Below are positions 1-8,384 of a DNA stretch of 50,898 nucleotides, piece after piece. The notes below the pieces were generated by a model. It saw only the letters and a program-made list of their open reading frames with translations, searched no databases and was not told the origin of the DNA. This stretch comes from Klebsiella pneumoniae (GTDB lineage Bacteria > Pseudomonadota > Gammaproteobacteria > Pseudomonadales > UBA5518), in contig CAMAXE010000030.1 in NCBI GenBank assembly GCA_945862145.1, forward strand, positions 1 through 50,898, written 5' to 3'. The stretch's first letter is position 1; each line of letters starts with the position of its first letter. A program made the position numbers and the translations under genes.

Positions 1-3000
1 CGGTTTCTCCCACGCTTGCCGGCACGTTCACTGGCGAGGTCTACACCACGCCATCGACCGTGACGGCCATCACCTGTGCCACTGCATGTGCACAGACGGC
101 CATCACGACGACGGTCTCGTGGAGCGTCACCTTCAGCCGCAGCGTCACCGGCGTGAGCGCCAGCGCATTCAGTCTGGTGCCGAGCGGCCTTACGGGCTCC
201 GCCATCACGACCGTCACCGGCAGCGGCACGAGTTGGGTGGTCACCGCCAGCGTGGGTACGGGAGTGGGTACGCTGGGCTTGAACCAAAGCGCGGCGGGTG
301 CGGTTTCTCCCACGCTTGCCGGCACGTTCACTGGCGAGGTCTACACCACACCATCTACTGTCACGGCTATCACCTGTGCCACGGCATGTACACAGACGGC
401 GATCACCAGCACGGTGTCGTGGAACGTGACGTTCAATCGCAGCGTCACGGGTGTGGACGCCAGTGCGTTCAGCCTCGTGGCGAGCGGTCTTACGGGCTCC
501 GCGATCACCACGGTCACCGGCAGCGGCACCAGTTGGGTGGTCACCGCCAGCGTGGGTACTGGAGCGGGTACGCTCGGATTGAACCAGAGCGCGGCGGGTG
601 CGGTTTCTCCCACGCTTGCGGGCACGTTCACTGGCGAGGTCTACACCACGCCTTCGACGGTGGTGACGGCCATCACCTGCGCCACTGCATGTGCACAGAC
701 GGCGATCACCAGCACGGTATCGTGGAGCGTGACGTTCAATCGCAGCGTCACAGGTGTGGACGCTAGCGCTTTCAGTCTGGTGGCGAGCGGTCTTACGGGC
801 TCCGCGATCACGACGGTCACCGGTAGCGGCACCGGTTGGGTGGTCACCGCCAGCGTAGGCACGGGAGGCGGCACGCTGGGCTTGAACCAGAGCGGGGCGG
901 GCAGTGTCTCTCCCGCGCTTGCGGGTACGTTCACCGGCGAGGTCTACACCACACCATCTACTGTCACGGCCATCACCTGCGCCACGGCATGTACACAGAC
1001 GGCGATCACCAGCACGGTGTCGTGGAACGTGACGTTCAATCGCAGCGTCACGGGTGTGGACGCCAGTGCGTTCAGCCTGGTGGCGAGCGGCCTTACGGGC
1101 TCCGCGATCACCACGGTCACCGGCAGCGGCACCAGTTGGGTTGTCACCGCCAGCGTGGGTACGGGAGCGGGTACGCTCGGCTTAGATCAAAGCGCGGCGG
1201 GTGCAGTTTCTCCCACGCTTGCGGGCACGTTCACTGGCGAGGTCTACACCACCCCTGGCACGGTGGTGACCGCCATCGCCTGCGCCACCGCCTGCACTCA
1301 GACTGCTGTTACCACCACGGTCTCATGGAACATCACCTTCAACCGTAGCGTGACGAGCGTGACGTCTGCGGCCTTCGGTCTGGTGGCGAGTGGGCTCACG
1401 GGCTCCGCCATAACTACTGTCACGGGCAGCGGCACCAGTTGGGTGGTCACCGCCAACGTGGGTACCGGGGCGGGCACGCTCGGCCTGAACCAGACGGGCG
1501 CAGGCACCGTGTCACCCACGCTCTCGGGGACCTTTAGCGGGCAGGTCTACACCACGCCCCCGACGGTGGTGACGGCCATCACCTGCGCCAGCACCTGCAC
1601 GCAGGCCACAACCGCTTCTTCGGTCTCCTGGAGCGTCACTTTCAATCGCAGCGTGACGGGCGTGAGCAGCAGCGCCTTCGCGCTGGCGTCCAGTGGGCTC
1701 ACGGGCGCGTTCATCGCCACCGTGACGGGCAGTGGCACCGCGTGGACGGTGACCGCAAACCTCGGCGTGGGCAGCGGCACCTTGGGGCTGAACCAGACCG
1801 GTGCGGGTGCTGTCTCGCCGGCACTCACGGGCACCTTCACGGGGCAGGTCTACACGCTGCTCACGGCCTCGTCTCTGGCCATTTACAAGTTCGACGAAAC
1901 CAGCTGGAACGGCGCGGTGGCGCAGGTGCTGGACAGTTCCGGCAACGGCAACCATGCGCAGGCGATCAACGGCGCCACCACTGCCATCACCAATCCCGCG
2001 CCCGCCATCCCGGAAAGTCCGGGCACCTGCAGGTACGGCGTGATGACGAGCAGCTCCGTCACCAATGGCAACGTCAAGACACCTCTGCCCAATCTCACCA
2101 CGGACTTCACCGCGGCGGCGTGGATCTATTCCACGAACGCCGCAACCGCGGGCCAGCGCATATTCACCGATGACGCCGCAGGCACCACCGGCTACGGCTT
2201 CAGTCTGGGTGATGGGGCCAGCGGCAAGTTGCGCTTCTTCAGCCGGGGTGTGGTCCCCGTGATTCTCGACTCGACCTACAGCATATCGAGCAACACCTGG
2301 TACTTCGTGGCGGCGGTGGCCGATATCACCAACCGTACGCGGACGATCTATGTCTTCAGTTCGGCGGGTGCACTGCTGGCAAGCACCTCGATTGCCCACA
2401 CCGGCACCTGGGGAACCGACGCGGGCGCTGTGCAGATTGGCACCTCGCAGAGCGGTTATTACTTCAAGGGTTATATCGACGAGGCGCAGGTCTATCCGCG
2501 CGCCCTGAGCCAGTCGGCTCTCACTGCCCTCGCCACGCAGACCCACGTCTGCCCCACGGCTGTTGGCCCCGACCACTTCCAGTTGTCGCATGGCGGAACG
2601 GGCGTCACCTGCACGGCTACGGCGGTTACGCTTGCGGCTCACAGCAACGATCACAGCGTCTTCAGCACGTATACGGGCACCGTGACGCTGGGCACCTCGG
2701 TGGGGCGCGGCGACTGGACCCTGGTGACGGGCAGCGGCACGCTGAGCAACGGCGCCGCGAACGATGGCGCTGCCACCTATGGCTTTACCGCTTCCGACAA
2801 CGGCAGCGTCACGCTGGGCTTCCAGGACACCACCGCAGAAACCCTCAGCCTGACCGCAGCCGATGACAGCGTGACCGAGGCGAGCGGTAATGCGGTTGCC
2901 GCCACTGACGATCCCAGCATCACCTTCTCGACCTCCGGTTTCGAGTTCCAGGCCAACAGCGTGGTCAATGCCATCGGCACGCAGATCGCCGGCAAGTCAT

Positions 3001-4802
3001 CGGCCACTGCCCCGGGCGCGCAGACGCTGCAGATTCGTGCCATCAAAACCAGCGATTCCAGCACTGCGTGCGTGGCGGCGCTGCAAGGAAGCAAGACCGT
3101 GCAGTTCGGTTACGAATGCGTCTCGCCCGCCACCTGCAGCGCCTCCACCTTGAGCGTTAACGGCGGCAGCAGCACTGCCATCGCGGGAAATAGCTCGGGC
3201 AGCGTGAGCGCGTACACCAATGCCTCGATGACCTTCGACAACGCCGGCAAGGCGAGTTTCAGCATCAACTGGAACGATGCCGGCAGCACGCGCCTATACG
3301 CACGTTACGTGCTGCCGGTCGCCGGCGGCGCGGCATCGGGCAGTTACATGGCAGGCTCCAGCAATACCTTCGTGTCGAGGCCCTTTGCATACGCTCTCTC
3401 CATCACCGGCAACCCGGCTGCCAGCAGCGCAAGCGGCACGAAATTCATCACGGCCGGCTCCACCTTCAACGCCAGCGCGCGCGCTGTGGCCTGGAGTTCT
3501 GCGGCAGACGCGAACAACGACGGCATTGCCGATGGCATGGAGTCCAGCGATACCAGCGCCACCAATAACGCGAGCCTCGCGGGCAACGCCACCACGCCGA
3601 ACTTCGCGCCCGTGTCCTCGCTCACACTCACGTCCAACCTGATCCTGCCCGCGGACGGCGCGCATCCGGGTATCACCGGTTCGGCCTCCGCGGTTTTCAG
3701 CAACGGTGTCGCGGCCATCAGCGGCATGCGCTACGACGAGGTCGGTGTTATCGAAGTCAGCGCGGCGCAGGGCGGCAGTTATCTGGGCCTCAGCACCACG
3801 GAGACGGCGAAAATCCGCGGCAGCTCCGGCTACGTGGGGCGTTTCTATCCCAAGCGCTTCAGCGTGGCTGCGAACGCGCCGTTGTTCACCAACCGTTGCA
3901 GTGCAGGCGCTTTCACCTACCAGGATCAGCCGTTTTATTTCACCACGGCGCCGGTACTCGGCGTGACCGCGCTGAGCGCGCAGGGTGGCACCACCAGCAA
4001 CTACACCACGACGGGTTTCTTCAAGTTGTCGTCAACGCTGTCGGGGCGCAGCTACGTCAGCGCCGCGAGCGGCGCGCACCCGCTTACTGTGGTCAACGCC
4101 AGTGTGGCCACGCTCGCGGGCAGCACGGGGGGCACGGGCACGGCCACGCTGTCCCTGGTGTCGGGGAGCAGCGGGGATGCCTTCACCTACACCCGCGACG
4201 CGCCCGAGGCGCCCTTTGCCGCCAGCGTCACGGCCAACTACACGGCTGCAGACCTCACTGACAGCGACGGCGTGTGCCTTGATGCCGCCAACGATGGCAG
4301 CTGCGACACCTACAGCATTACGCCGATCAGCGGCGCCAACCTGCGCTACGGTCGACTGGTGACGGATAACGCCATGGGCTCGGAACTCGGCCTGCTGGGC
4401 TTGCCGCTCTACACGCAGTACTACAACGGCAGCGGTTTCATGCTGAACACCGCCGATTCCTGTTCCACGCTGAGTACGACGGCGCTGGATTTCGGGGCGG
4501 GTACACCCGCGGGCCTGCCGGCGGCCGGCGTCATGAGTGTTGGCATAGGTGGCGGCACCTCCACTGGCACCTTCAGCGCTACCACAGCCAGTGGCGGACG
4601 CTTCGGGCTTTCCTTGAGCGCGCCCGGTGCCGGCAACACGGGCGAGATCAGCTGGCAGGTCAACCTTGGTACGGTTGAAGCGCCGTGGCTGCAGTACGAC
4701 TGGGACGGCAACGGCACGCGTACCGATGACCCCTCCGCGCGCGCCACTTTCGGTACCTTCCAGGGCCCCAAACGCATCGTCTTCAAACGTGAGGTCTGGT
4801 AG
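1..4802 (+). CDS. mshQ: MshQ-like surface protein with DUF6701 C-terminus (5' partial)
   Basis: The frame is open from the first bases, so the true start lies upstream. The visible part has three sections. First come six near-identical adhesin-like (Ig/Big-type) modules of about 100 residues, to about base 1850, each with an ITCATAC-type cysteine pair and ending in a TFTGEVYTTP-like motif. Next is a LamG/concanavalin-like domain (about 1870-2550, starting IYKFDETSWNG). The last section, about 2570-4800, is a long C-terminal region whose end (WLQYDWDGNGTRTDDPSARA, then FGTFQGPKRIVFKREVW) is typical of DUF6701/MshQ proteins. In known MSHA loci mshQ is the last gene of the pilus operon, so msh genes are expected upstream (inference). 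The role is probably a large exported adhesin or pilus-associated protein. The family call rests mainly on the C-terminus; the repeat number of the full gene is unknown. Confidence 0.82.
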   Translation, partial: VSPTLAGTFTGEVYTTPSTVTAITCATACAQTAITTTVSWSVTFSRSVTGVSASAFSLVPSGLTGSAITTVTGSGTSWVVTASVGTGVGTLGLNQSAAGAVSPTLAGTFTGEVYTTPSTVTAITCATACTQTAITSTVSWNVTFNRSVTGVDASAFSLVASGLTGSAITTVTGSGTSWVVTASVGTGAGTLGLNQSAAGAVSPTLAGTFTGEVYTTPSTVVTAITCATACAQTAITSTVSWSVTFNRSVTGVDASAFSLVASGLTGSAITTVTGSGTGWVVTASVGTGGGTLGLNQSGAGSVSPALAGTFTGEVYTTPSTVTAITCATACTQTAITSTVSWNVTFNRSVTGVDASAFSLVASGLTGSAITTVTGSGTSWVVTASVGTGAGTLGLDQSAAGAVSPTLAGTFTGEVYTTPGTVVTAIACATACTQTAVTTTVSWNITFNRSVTSVTSAAFGLVASGLTGSAITTVTGSGTSWVVTANVGTGAGTLGLNQTGAGTVSPTLSGTFSGQVYTTPPTVVTAITCASTCTQATTASSVSWSVTFNRSVTGVSSSAFALASSGLTGAFIATVTGSGTAWTVTANLGVGSGTLGLNQTGAGAVSPALTGTFTGQVYTLLTASSLAIYKFDETSWNGAVAQVLDSSGNGNHAQAINGATTAITNPAPAIPESPGTCRYGVMTSSSVTNGNVKTPLPNLTTDFTAAAWIYSTNAATAGQRIFTDDAAGTTGYGFSLGDGASGKLRFFSRGVVPVILDSTYSISSNTWYFVAAVADITNRTRTIYVFSSAGALLASTSIAHTGTWGTDAGAVQIGTSQSGYYFKGYIDEAQVYPRALSQSALTALATQTHVCPTAVGPDHFQLSHGGTGVTCTATAVTLAAHSNDHSVFSTYTGTVTLGTSVGRGDWTLVTGSGTLSNGAANDGAATYGFTASDNGSVTLGFQDTTAETLSLTAADDSVTEASGNAVAATDDPSITFSTSGFEFQANSVVNAIGTQIAGKSSATAPGAQTLQIRAIKTSDSSTACVAALQGSKTVQFGYECVSPATCSASTLSVNGGSSTAIAGNSSGSVSAYTNASMTFDNAGKASFSINWNDAGSTRLYARYVLPVAGGAASGSYMAGSSNTFVSRPFAYALSITGNPAASSASGTKFITAGSTFNASARAVAWSSAADANNDGIADGMESSDTSATNNASLAGNATTPNFAPVSSLTLTSNLILPADGAHPGITGSASAVFSNGVAAISGMRYDEVGVIEVSAAQGGSYLGLSTTETAKIRGSSGYVGRFYPKRFSVAANAPLFTNRCSAGAFTYQDQPFYFTTAPVLGVTALSAQGGTTSNYTTTGFFKLSSTLSGRSYVSAASGAHPLTVVNASVATLAGSTGGTGTATLSLVSGSSGDAFTYTRDAPEAPFAASVTANYTAADLTDSDGVCLDAANDGSCDTYSITPISGANLRYGRLVTDNAMGSELGLLGLPLYTQYYNGSGFMLNTADSCSTLSTTALDFGAGTPAGLPAAGVMSVGIGGGTSTGTFSATTASGGRFGLSLSAPGAGNTGEISWQVNLGTVEAPWLQYDWDGNGTRTDDPSARATFGTFQGPKRIVFKREVW
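60..1856 (+). repeat. Tandem ~300-bp coding repeats in the MshQ-like gene
   Basis: Six successive units start near 60, 360, 663, 963, 1266 and 1569, with a period of 300-303 bp. The 3-bp variation comes from one extra Val codon (TVV versus TV). Bases 1-60 match 301-360 with only four differences, and bases 361-960 closely match 961-1260 and earlier units at DNA level. The last two units are more diverged. High DNA identity, including synonymous sites, suggests recent duplication or gene conversion, so copy number probably varies between strains. The antisense frames are also open because of the repeat composition and are not genes. Confidence 0.9.
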
Positions 4803-4806
4803 CGGC

Positions 4807-5607
4807 ATGACTAATGCGGCGGCGGAAGCGCCCGAATACAGCGATACCATGATTGAACTTCTGGCGCTGGTCTGGGGTGAGGGTTTTCTCTCGCCGGGTG
4901 GCCCCGCCGAAGTGGCGGAGCTGCTGCAGGGCATCGATGTTGCGGGCAAGCGGGTGCTTGATGTGGGCTGCGGCGCCGGCGGCATCGAGTTGCTGCTGGC
5001 ACGCGACTACGGCGCGGCGCAGGTGCTCGGCATCGATGTCGAGGCGCCGGTGCTGGAGCACGCGCGGCGCCTGATCGCGCGTCGCGGGCTTGCCGATCGC
5101 GTGCGCTTCGAGCAGGTGAGCCCCGGTCCGCTGCCTTTTGCGGACCAGAGCTTCGATGTGGTCTTCAGCAAGGATGCGGTGATCCACATCCCCGACAAGG
5201 AGGCCTGGTGCCGGGACATGTTCCGGCTGCTGCGTCCGGGCGGCATTCTGGTGGCGAGTGACTGGATGCGGATCGACGAGGCGCCGCCCTCAGCCGCGAT
5301 GCTCGCCTACATGGACATCGAAGGCCTGTCGTTCAGCATGAGCGCGTTGCCGCGCTACGGTGCGGCGCTCGCGGCGGCGGGGTTTCAGCAGGTGCAGCTG
5401 CGCGACCGCAACGACTGGTACTGCGGGGTCGTGCAGTCCGAGTTCGAGCGGATCCGCGGCCCCCTGCGCGAGGCGCTCGTTGCCGCCGTGGGGCTGGCCG
5501 AGACTGAGCGCAACATCGAGCTCTGGCGCAGGCTTTGCGGGGTGGTCGGGAGTGGTGAACTGCGGCCCGGACATTTTGTGGGTATCAAACCTGCGCATGG
5601 GGCCTGA
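4807..5607 (+). CDS. SAM-dependent methyltransferase, phosphoethanolamine/sarcosine N-methyltransferase-like
   Basis: A class I methyltransferase of 266 residues. The SAM-binding motif I, VLDVGCGAGG, sits at residues 50-59, followed by the acidic strand VLGIDVEAP and a motif near FDVVFSKDAVIHI. The leader segment WGEGFLSPGG before motif I resembles the FGxGFxSxGG segment of phosphoethanolamine and glycine/sarcosine/dimethylglycine N-methyltransferases, which make choline or betaine precursors. The ATG at 4807 lies four bases after the mshQ-like stop, so co-transcription is likely. The frame stays open upstream inside mshQ, but the ATG at 4807 gives a normal N-terminus. Methyltransferase is secure; the amine substrate is an inference from the leader motif. 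Confidence 0.75.
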   Translation: MTNAAAEAPEYSDTMIELLALVWGEGFLSPGGPAEVAELLQGIDVAGKRVLDVGCGAGGIELLLARDYGAAQVLGIDVEAPVLEHARRLIARRGLADRVRFEQVSPGPLPFADQSFDVVFSKDAVIHIPDKEAWCRDMFRLLRPGGILVASDWMRIDEAPPSAAMLAYMDIEGLSFSMSALPRYGAALAAAGFQQVQLRDRNDWYCGVVQSEFERIRGPLREALVAAVGLAETERNIELWRRLCGVVGSGELRPGHFVGIKPAHGA

Positions 5608-5687
5608 CGCAGGCTTCTCAGAAGTTGCCAAGATAATCTAGAATCCTAGTCAATGGCGTTGAGCGCCGATAAAAAGAGCCCGATGCG

Positions 5688-6197
5688 GTGAAGCACATCG
5701 ACATCCTGCGCAAGCTGAACCAACGTAGCCCCGAGGTTACGGAGGAAGTCATCGCGCGCTGGGGTTCGAAGGAGCTTTTCGAGTTCGTCCACAACCTGCC
5801 TCGCCATCTCCCGCCCTCGGGTATGGAGCAACTTATCGAGTTGCTGTCGATCACCGAGGAGCTCCGCAATGGACACATCGAGGAATTCCCGGCTATTGCC
5901 TGCGAGCCCACCCCGGAAGAGCTCGAGGTGTGCGCTATCCCCGAGTACGTGCAGATCAACGAGCGATTCCCGCATATCGGGCGGCGTCTGATCCAGACCT
6001 GGGGCAGTTACGCGTTCTACATGTACTGCGGCACACTGTTCACCGATACGCGTGGAGGCACCCGGCGTGGCTTTCCCCCCGAGATCCTGATGGCGCTCAC
6101 GCGCCTGGCCAAGGTCCATGAGCAGAACCATCCCCGCGTCGATGCGCGTCGCGTGGATATCTGGGCCGATGTATTCCACGACCCCAGCAAGCTCTGA
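5688..6197 (+). CDS. Hypothetical protein, 169 residues
   Basis: I do not recognise this protein. It starts at GTG 5688, because the nearby ATG at 5683 is followed at once by a stop. It is soluble, mixed helical and acidic/basic, with no signal peptide or membrane segment. Visible landmarks are an N-terminal stretch KHIDILRKLNQ, a central LSITEELRNGHIEEFP, and a C-terminal WGSYAFYMYCGTLFTDT with RRGFPPEILMAL. It stands 80 bases after the methyltransferase and about 95 bases before a secreted hydrolase, all on the same strand. The codon pattern looks like a real gene. Confidence 0.6.
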   Translation: MKHIDILRKLNQRSPEVTEEVIARWGSKELFEFVHNLPRHLPPSGMEQLIELLSITEELRNGHIEEFPAIACEPTPEELEVCAIPEYVQINERFPHIGRRLIQTWGSYAFYMYCGTLFTDTRGGTRRGFPPEILMALTRLAKVHEQNHPRVDARRVDIWADVFHDPSKL

Positions 6198-6292
6198 CTG
6201 TTTGCGACAGGTGTAACCGGGGATCAGAACCCGGAGAGTGCTGCCATAACATGTCGCGACTCGCCACGCTGGCTGCAATGACTGGAGGATCC

Positions 6293-8380
6293 ATGTACCC
6301 GCGTACCCGTCGGATGTTCTGCCTGCTGTTCGCGCTGCTGGCCCTTGGGGAGCCCGCATGGGCGGTGGATCGCGGCGACGACATTGTCATGCAGGAATCA
6401 TGGATCCCGATGCGCGATGGGGTGAGGCTCGCCGCCGACATCTACTACCCCAAGGGGCACGAACCGGGCGCCGGGGGCGCGCCACTGCCGGTGCTGCTCG
6501 AGTATCTGCCCTACCGCAAGACCGAAGACCGCGCCTCGCGCCTGGCGCTGTTCTCGTATTTCATCCGTCAGGGCTACGCGGTAGCACGGGTGGATATCCG
6601 CGGCACCGGCAGTAGCGAAGGGCATCTCGTCCCGTACGAGTACAGCGAGCAGGAGCAGCAGGACGGCGATGAAATTATCGCCTGGCTGGCGCTGCAGCCC
6701 TGGTCCACCGGCAAACTCGGGATGTTCGGGCTGTCGTGGGGCGGCTTCAACGCGTTGCACATGGCGATGCGCAACCCGCCCGCGCTGAGGGCGGTAGTGG
6801 CCATTCAGGCCGCGGATGATCTCTACGAGGACGACGCGCATTTCATCGACGGCGGCATGCATGTCGATTCCTACGAGATGCAGCTCGATCTGGCCAATGC
6901 CATGCCGGGCGCGCCCGATTACCGCATCGATGAGGCCTACTTCCGTGATCGTTTCGACACGCCGCCCTGGTTGCCGCTCTACAAGCAACAGTCCCGCGCC
7001 GGCCCCTTCTGGGACCGCACCGCGCCGATCAGCCATCTCGACAGCATCCGCATTCCCACCTTCCTGATCGGAGGGCTCTTGGACGGTTACCGTGACAGCG
7101 TGCCGCGCATGCTGGCCGGCGTGAAGAACGCGCCGGTTAAAGCCATCATGGGGCCGTGGTCGCATGCCTGGCCTAACGACACCTACCCGGGGCCCTCGAT
7201 CGAGTGGCGCCACGAGGCGGTGCGCTGGCTCGATCACTGGCTGAAGGGCGTCGACAAGGGCATCATGCGCGAGCCGCGCTTTGCGCTCTACGTGCGCCAT
7301 TCCCACCCGCCGCTGCAGGACATCGCCGCGGTGCCTGGAGCGTGGCGCTTTGAAGAGGGCTGGCCGATCGCGCGGGCGCGCACGCAGACGCTCTATCCGC
7401 GTGCCGATCGCACGCTGGCCGCGCGCAAGCCCTCCCCGCGTGCCGCGCTTCACAACCTCGACTACGTGCCGACAGCGGGCGTGGAGGCCGGCGGCCCGGT
7501 GATGTGGTGGGGCGATCCCACGCCGGATCAGCGCGGCTCGGATGCCTTCGGTCTGGTCTACGAAACGGCCCCGCTGGAGCAGGATCTCGAGGTCACCGGT
7601 TTTCCCGCGGCGCATCTCAACGTGAGCGCCAGCGCCCCGGTAGCCAACTGGTTTGTGCGTTTGTCGGACGTAGCCCCTGGAGGCGCGGTCAGCCTGGTGG
7701 CGGGTGCGGGTTTCAACGGTACGCACCGCGTGTCATCGCGCGCGCCGCAGCCGCTGGTGCCGGGCGAGGAAGTGGCGCTCGACATCGAGATGCACTTCAC
7801 CACCTGGGTGTTCCCCAAGGGCCATCGCCTGCGCTTTGTGGTGAGCAATGCGCAGTGGCCGATGTTCTGGCCGTCACCGCAGCCCATGAGCACCACGCTG
7901 CGTCTTGGCGGCACCGCGGCCACGCGACTCGATCTGCCTGTTATTCCACACGCCGAGCGCCCGGTGCCTGCCTTCCTGCCGCCGGCGGAGGATCCCGTGC
8001 TTGCGGGGTTCGGGCCACTGGAGTCGGGCACGTCCTCGGGTTATGGCGAGGTGAATCTGGTCGAGCGGTTGCCGCTAACGCGCACGACACGGGTCACGGC
8101 CAGCGCGGGCGGCGGTTACCGCTACCCCTGGGGCACCTCACGTTCGACCGAGCGCATCGTGCACGAGACCAGCGACACGCGGCCGGACAACAGCTCGGCC
8201 ATCGGCAGTTACGGGACCACGGTTGAATTGCCGGGCAGGGTGCTGCGCTGGGAGGGAGACGTTCGTTTCTGGAGCGACGCCACTACGTTCCACTACCGCT
8301 TCACGCGGCGTTTGCTGGAAAACGGTAAATTGCTGCGCGAGAAGTCTTGGGACCAGAGCTTCCAGCGCGATTACCAGTGA
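6293..8380 (+). CDS. Secreted CocE/NonD family (X-Pro dipeptidyl-peptidase-like) hydrolase
   Basis: A serine hydrolase of 695 residues. The start at 6293 is chosen over an in-frame ATG at 6251 because GGAGG lies just upstream (6284-6288) and a signal peptide follows directly, ending LLALGEPAWA. The catalytic set expected for the CocE/S15 family is visible: Ser148 in GLSWGG, Asp264 in GGLLDGYRD and His291 in GPWSHAW. The C-terminal half (from about residue 420, beta-rich, with FPKGHRLRFVVSNAQWPMF) matches the jelly-roll PepX_C domain. Family members cleave acyl esters, amides or proline peptides; the substrate here is unknown. It runs toward the L,D-transpeptidase gene with only four bases between the stops. 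Confidence 0.85.
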   Translation: MYPRTRRMFCLLFALLALGEPAWAVDRGDDIVMQESWIPMRDGVRLAADIYYPKGHEPGAGGAPLPVLLEYLPYRKTEDRASRLALFSYFIRQGYAVARVDIRGTGSSEGHLVPYEYSEQEQQDGDEIIAWLALQPWSTGKLGMFGLSWGGFNALHMAMRNPPALRAVVAIQAADDLYEDDAHFIDGGMHVDSYEMQLDLANAMPGAPDYRIDEAYFRDRFDTPPWLPLYKQQSRAGPFWDRTAPISHLDSIRIPTFLIGGLLDGYRDSVPRMLAGVKNAPVKAIMGPWSHAWPNDTYPGPSIEWRHEAVRWLDHWLKGVDKGIMREPRFALYVRHSHPPLQDIAAVPGAWRFEEGWPIARARTQTLYPRADRTLAARKPSPRAALHNLDYVPTAGVEAGGPVMWWGDPTPDQRGSDAFGLVYETAPLEQDLEVTGFPAAHLNVSASAPVANWFVRLSDVAPGGAVSLVAGAGFNGTHRVSSRAPQPLVPGEEVALDIEMHFTTWVFPKGHRLRFVVSNAQWPMFWPSPQPMSTTLRLGGTAATRLDLPVIPHAERPVPAFLPPAEDPVLAGFGPLESGTSSGYGEVNLVERLPLTRTTRVTASAGGGYRYPWGTSRSTERIVHETSDTRPDNSSAIGSYGTTVELPGRVLRWEGDVRFWSDATTFHYRFTRRLLENGKLLREKSWDQSFQRDYQ

Positions 8381-8384
8381 GGCC

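Noticed and set aside
41-1840. Series of minus-strand frames of about 96 codons in the repeat region
   Set aside because: They recur with the 300-bp repeat and mirror the coding strand; no ribosome site or independent domain.
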